Assembly: GCF_003344765.1 (NCBI RefSeq) | Contig: NZ_QPMH01000009.1 | Location: 62,001-126,000, forward strand | Reading direction: 5' to 3' | Length of the DNA: 64,000 nt | Source: Ferruginivarius sediminum | Lineage (GTDB): Bacteria > Pseudomonadota > Alphaproteobacteria > Kiloniellales > Rhodovibrionaceae | Shown here: one piece after another, positions 63,374-64,000 of the stretch | Numbering within the stretch: the stretch's first letter is position 1 | How the letters are laid out: every line of letters begins with the position of its first letter | Translations under genes and position numbers: made by a program | Notes under the pieces: model-generated | Seen by the model: only the letters and a program-made list of their open reading frames with translations | Databases searched by the model: none | What the model was told of the DNA's origin: nothing

Positions 63374-64000
63374 ATGACCGACGCGACACACAACCTCTCC
63401 CTGGAGGAGATGGATCGCCAGAGTGTGATCCACCCGTTCACGCACCTGAAGGATTATGCCAGCGGCGCGCTTGGGGATCCCCGGATCGTCGAGACGGGCA
63501 AGGGCGTGCGCATAACCGACCAGAAGGGCAAGACCTTCATCGACGGTTTTGCGGGACTTTATTGCGTGAATGCGGGCTACGGCCGTACCGAAATTGCCGA
63601 CGCGATCTATGAGCAGGCGAAAAAACTGGCCTACTATCACGCCTATGCCGCGCACTCGAGCGAGCCGGTCATCCGGCTGTCCGATCGCATCCTTCGCAAG
63701 GCGCCGGCGAACATGCGGCGTGTGTATTACGGCAGCTCCGGTTCCGACGCCAACGAGACTCAAGCGAAGATCGTTTGGTACTACAACAACGTTCGCGGCA
63801 AGCCGGAGAAGAAGAAGATCATTTCCCGCCACCGGGGATATCACGGCGGCAGCATGGCGGCCGGCTCGATGACGGGTTTGCCGGTATATCACAAGGCGTT
63901 CGACCTGCCGATTGATCGGATCAAGCACACCACGGCACCGCACTACTATTGGGGCGCGCAGGCCGGCGAGAGCGAGCGCGAGTTCTCCAAGCGCTGCGCC
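63374..64000 (+). CDS. doeD: Class III aminotransferase, DoeD-like (3' part missing)
   Basis: The first 209 codons are present. The protein begins MTDATHNLSLEEMDRQSVIH and has class III motifs: DGFAGLYCVNAGYGRTEIAD, YYGSSGSDANETQAKIVWYY (PLP phosphate binding) and HRGYHGGSMAAGSMTG. Next to doeC, it is the expected diaminobutyrate transaminase that yields aspartate semialdehyde. The PLP lysine lies beyond the window. GGGGTGAAGAAA precedes the ATG. Confidence 0.88.
   Translation, partial: MTDATHNLSLEEMDRQSVIHPFTHLKDYASGALGDPRIVETGKGVRITDQKGKTFIDGFAGLYCVNAGYGRTEIADAIYEQAKKLAYYHAYAAHSSEPVIRLSDRILRKAPANMRRVYYGSSGSDANETQAKIVWYYNNVRGKPEKKKIISRHRGYHGGSMAAGSMTGLPVYHKAFDLPIDRIKHTTAPHYYWGAQAGESEREFSKRCA

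Overview
The window is GC-rich, gene-dense DNA of an alphaproteobacterium, most likely a marine or salt-tolerant member of the Rhodospirillales. This is inferred from gene content, not from a marker gene. The supporting genes are a three-gene proton-translocating transhydrogenase (pntAA/pntAB/pntB) of the Rhodospirillum type, COQ9, the DUF1013 cell-cycle regulator TrcR, DUF1192, two DUF465 proteins, a 1619-residue NAD-glutamate dehydrogenase, D-3-hydroxybutyrate dehydrogenase, ectoine catabolism genes and a DMSP lyase. No rRNA, tRNA, CRISPR array, prophage or insertion sequence was seen. The region reads as ordinary chromosome.

Layout. 0-4.5 kb: a YbdK-type carboxylate-amine ligase (cut by the edge), an N-formylglutamate amidohydrolase, a hydroxyproline epimerase and a chemoreceptor. 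4.8-10.8 kb: an orphan mlaC, the transhydrogenase operon and trkH. 10.9-17.3 kb: housekeeping genes (rpsU, def, COQ9, purK/purE, 6-phosphofructokinase, ubiX, two DUF465 genes). 17.5-23.1 kb: a Tat-exported cyclase, divergent acyl-CoA and propionyl-CoA synthetases, and a protein built of 11-residue repeats. 23.2-26.3 kb: one minus-strand operon joining an ECF sigma factor, its anti-sigma factor, a molybdenum sulfite dehydrogenase and a cytochrome c. 26.4-33.8 kb: tandem short-chain dehydrogenases, a RES/Xre toxin-antitoxin pair, trcR, a quinone oxidoreductase, bdhA, a DUF429 protein and a copper-chaperone-like protein. 33.8-37.3 kb: a 588-base non-coding stretch with two strong intrinsic terminators and a candidate structured RNA, then metY, a hydrolase and a glutathione transferase. 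37.3-46.3 kb: NAD-glutamate dehydrogenase and envelope proteins. 46.5-50.3 kb: DMSP lyase dddP divergent from a cysteine-rich MarR regulator and a secreted protein, then a MOSC protein. 50.3-64 kb: pyruvate carboxylase, two Asp/Glu-racemase-like enzymes and an ectoine uptake and degradation locus.

How the genes fit together. The right end would import ectoine/hydroxyectoine through the UehABC TRAP transporter (with a TeaD-like Usp protein), hydrolyse it with DoeA, and turn diaminobutyrate into aspartate through DoeD and DoeC. The Lrp-type DoeX would regulate this. The deacetylase DoeB is not in the window and may lie beyond base 64000. Pyruvate carboxylase and NAD-glutamate dehydrogenase would link the products to the TCA cycle. 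DddP would release acrylate from DMSP, and the propionyl-CoA synthetase at 20.5 kb is a plausible next step. The sulfite dehydrogenase would dispose of sulfite from organosulfur compounds. TrkH fits the osmolyte theme.

The most interesting points are the non-coding region upstream of metY, the dddP/MarR/secreted-protein locus, the ECF-linked sulfite dehydrogenase operon, the racemase pair beside ectoine genes, the 11-residue-repeat protein, and a short-chain dehydrogenase paralogue that has lost its catalytic tyrosine.
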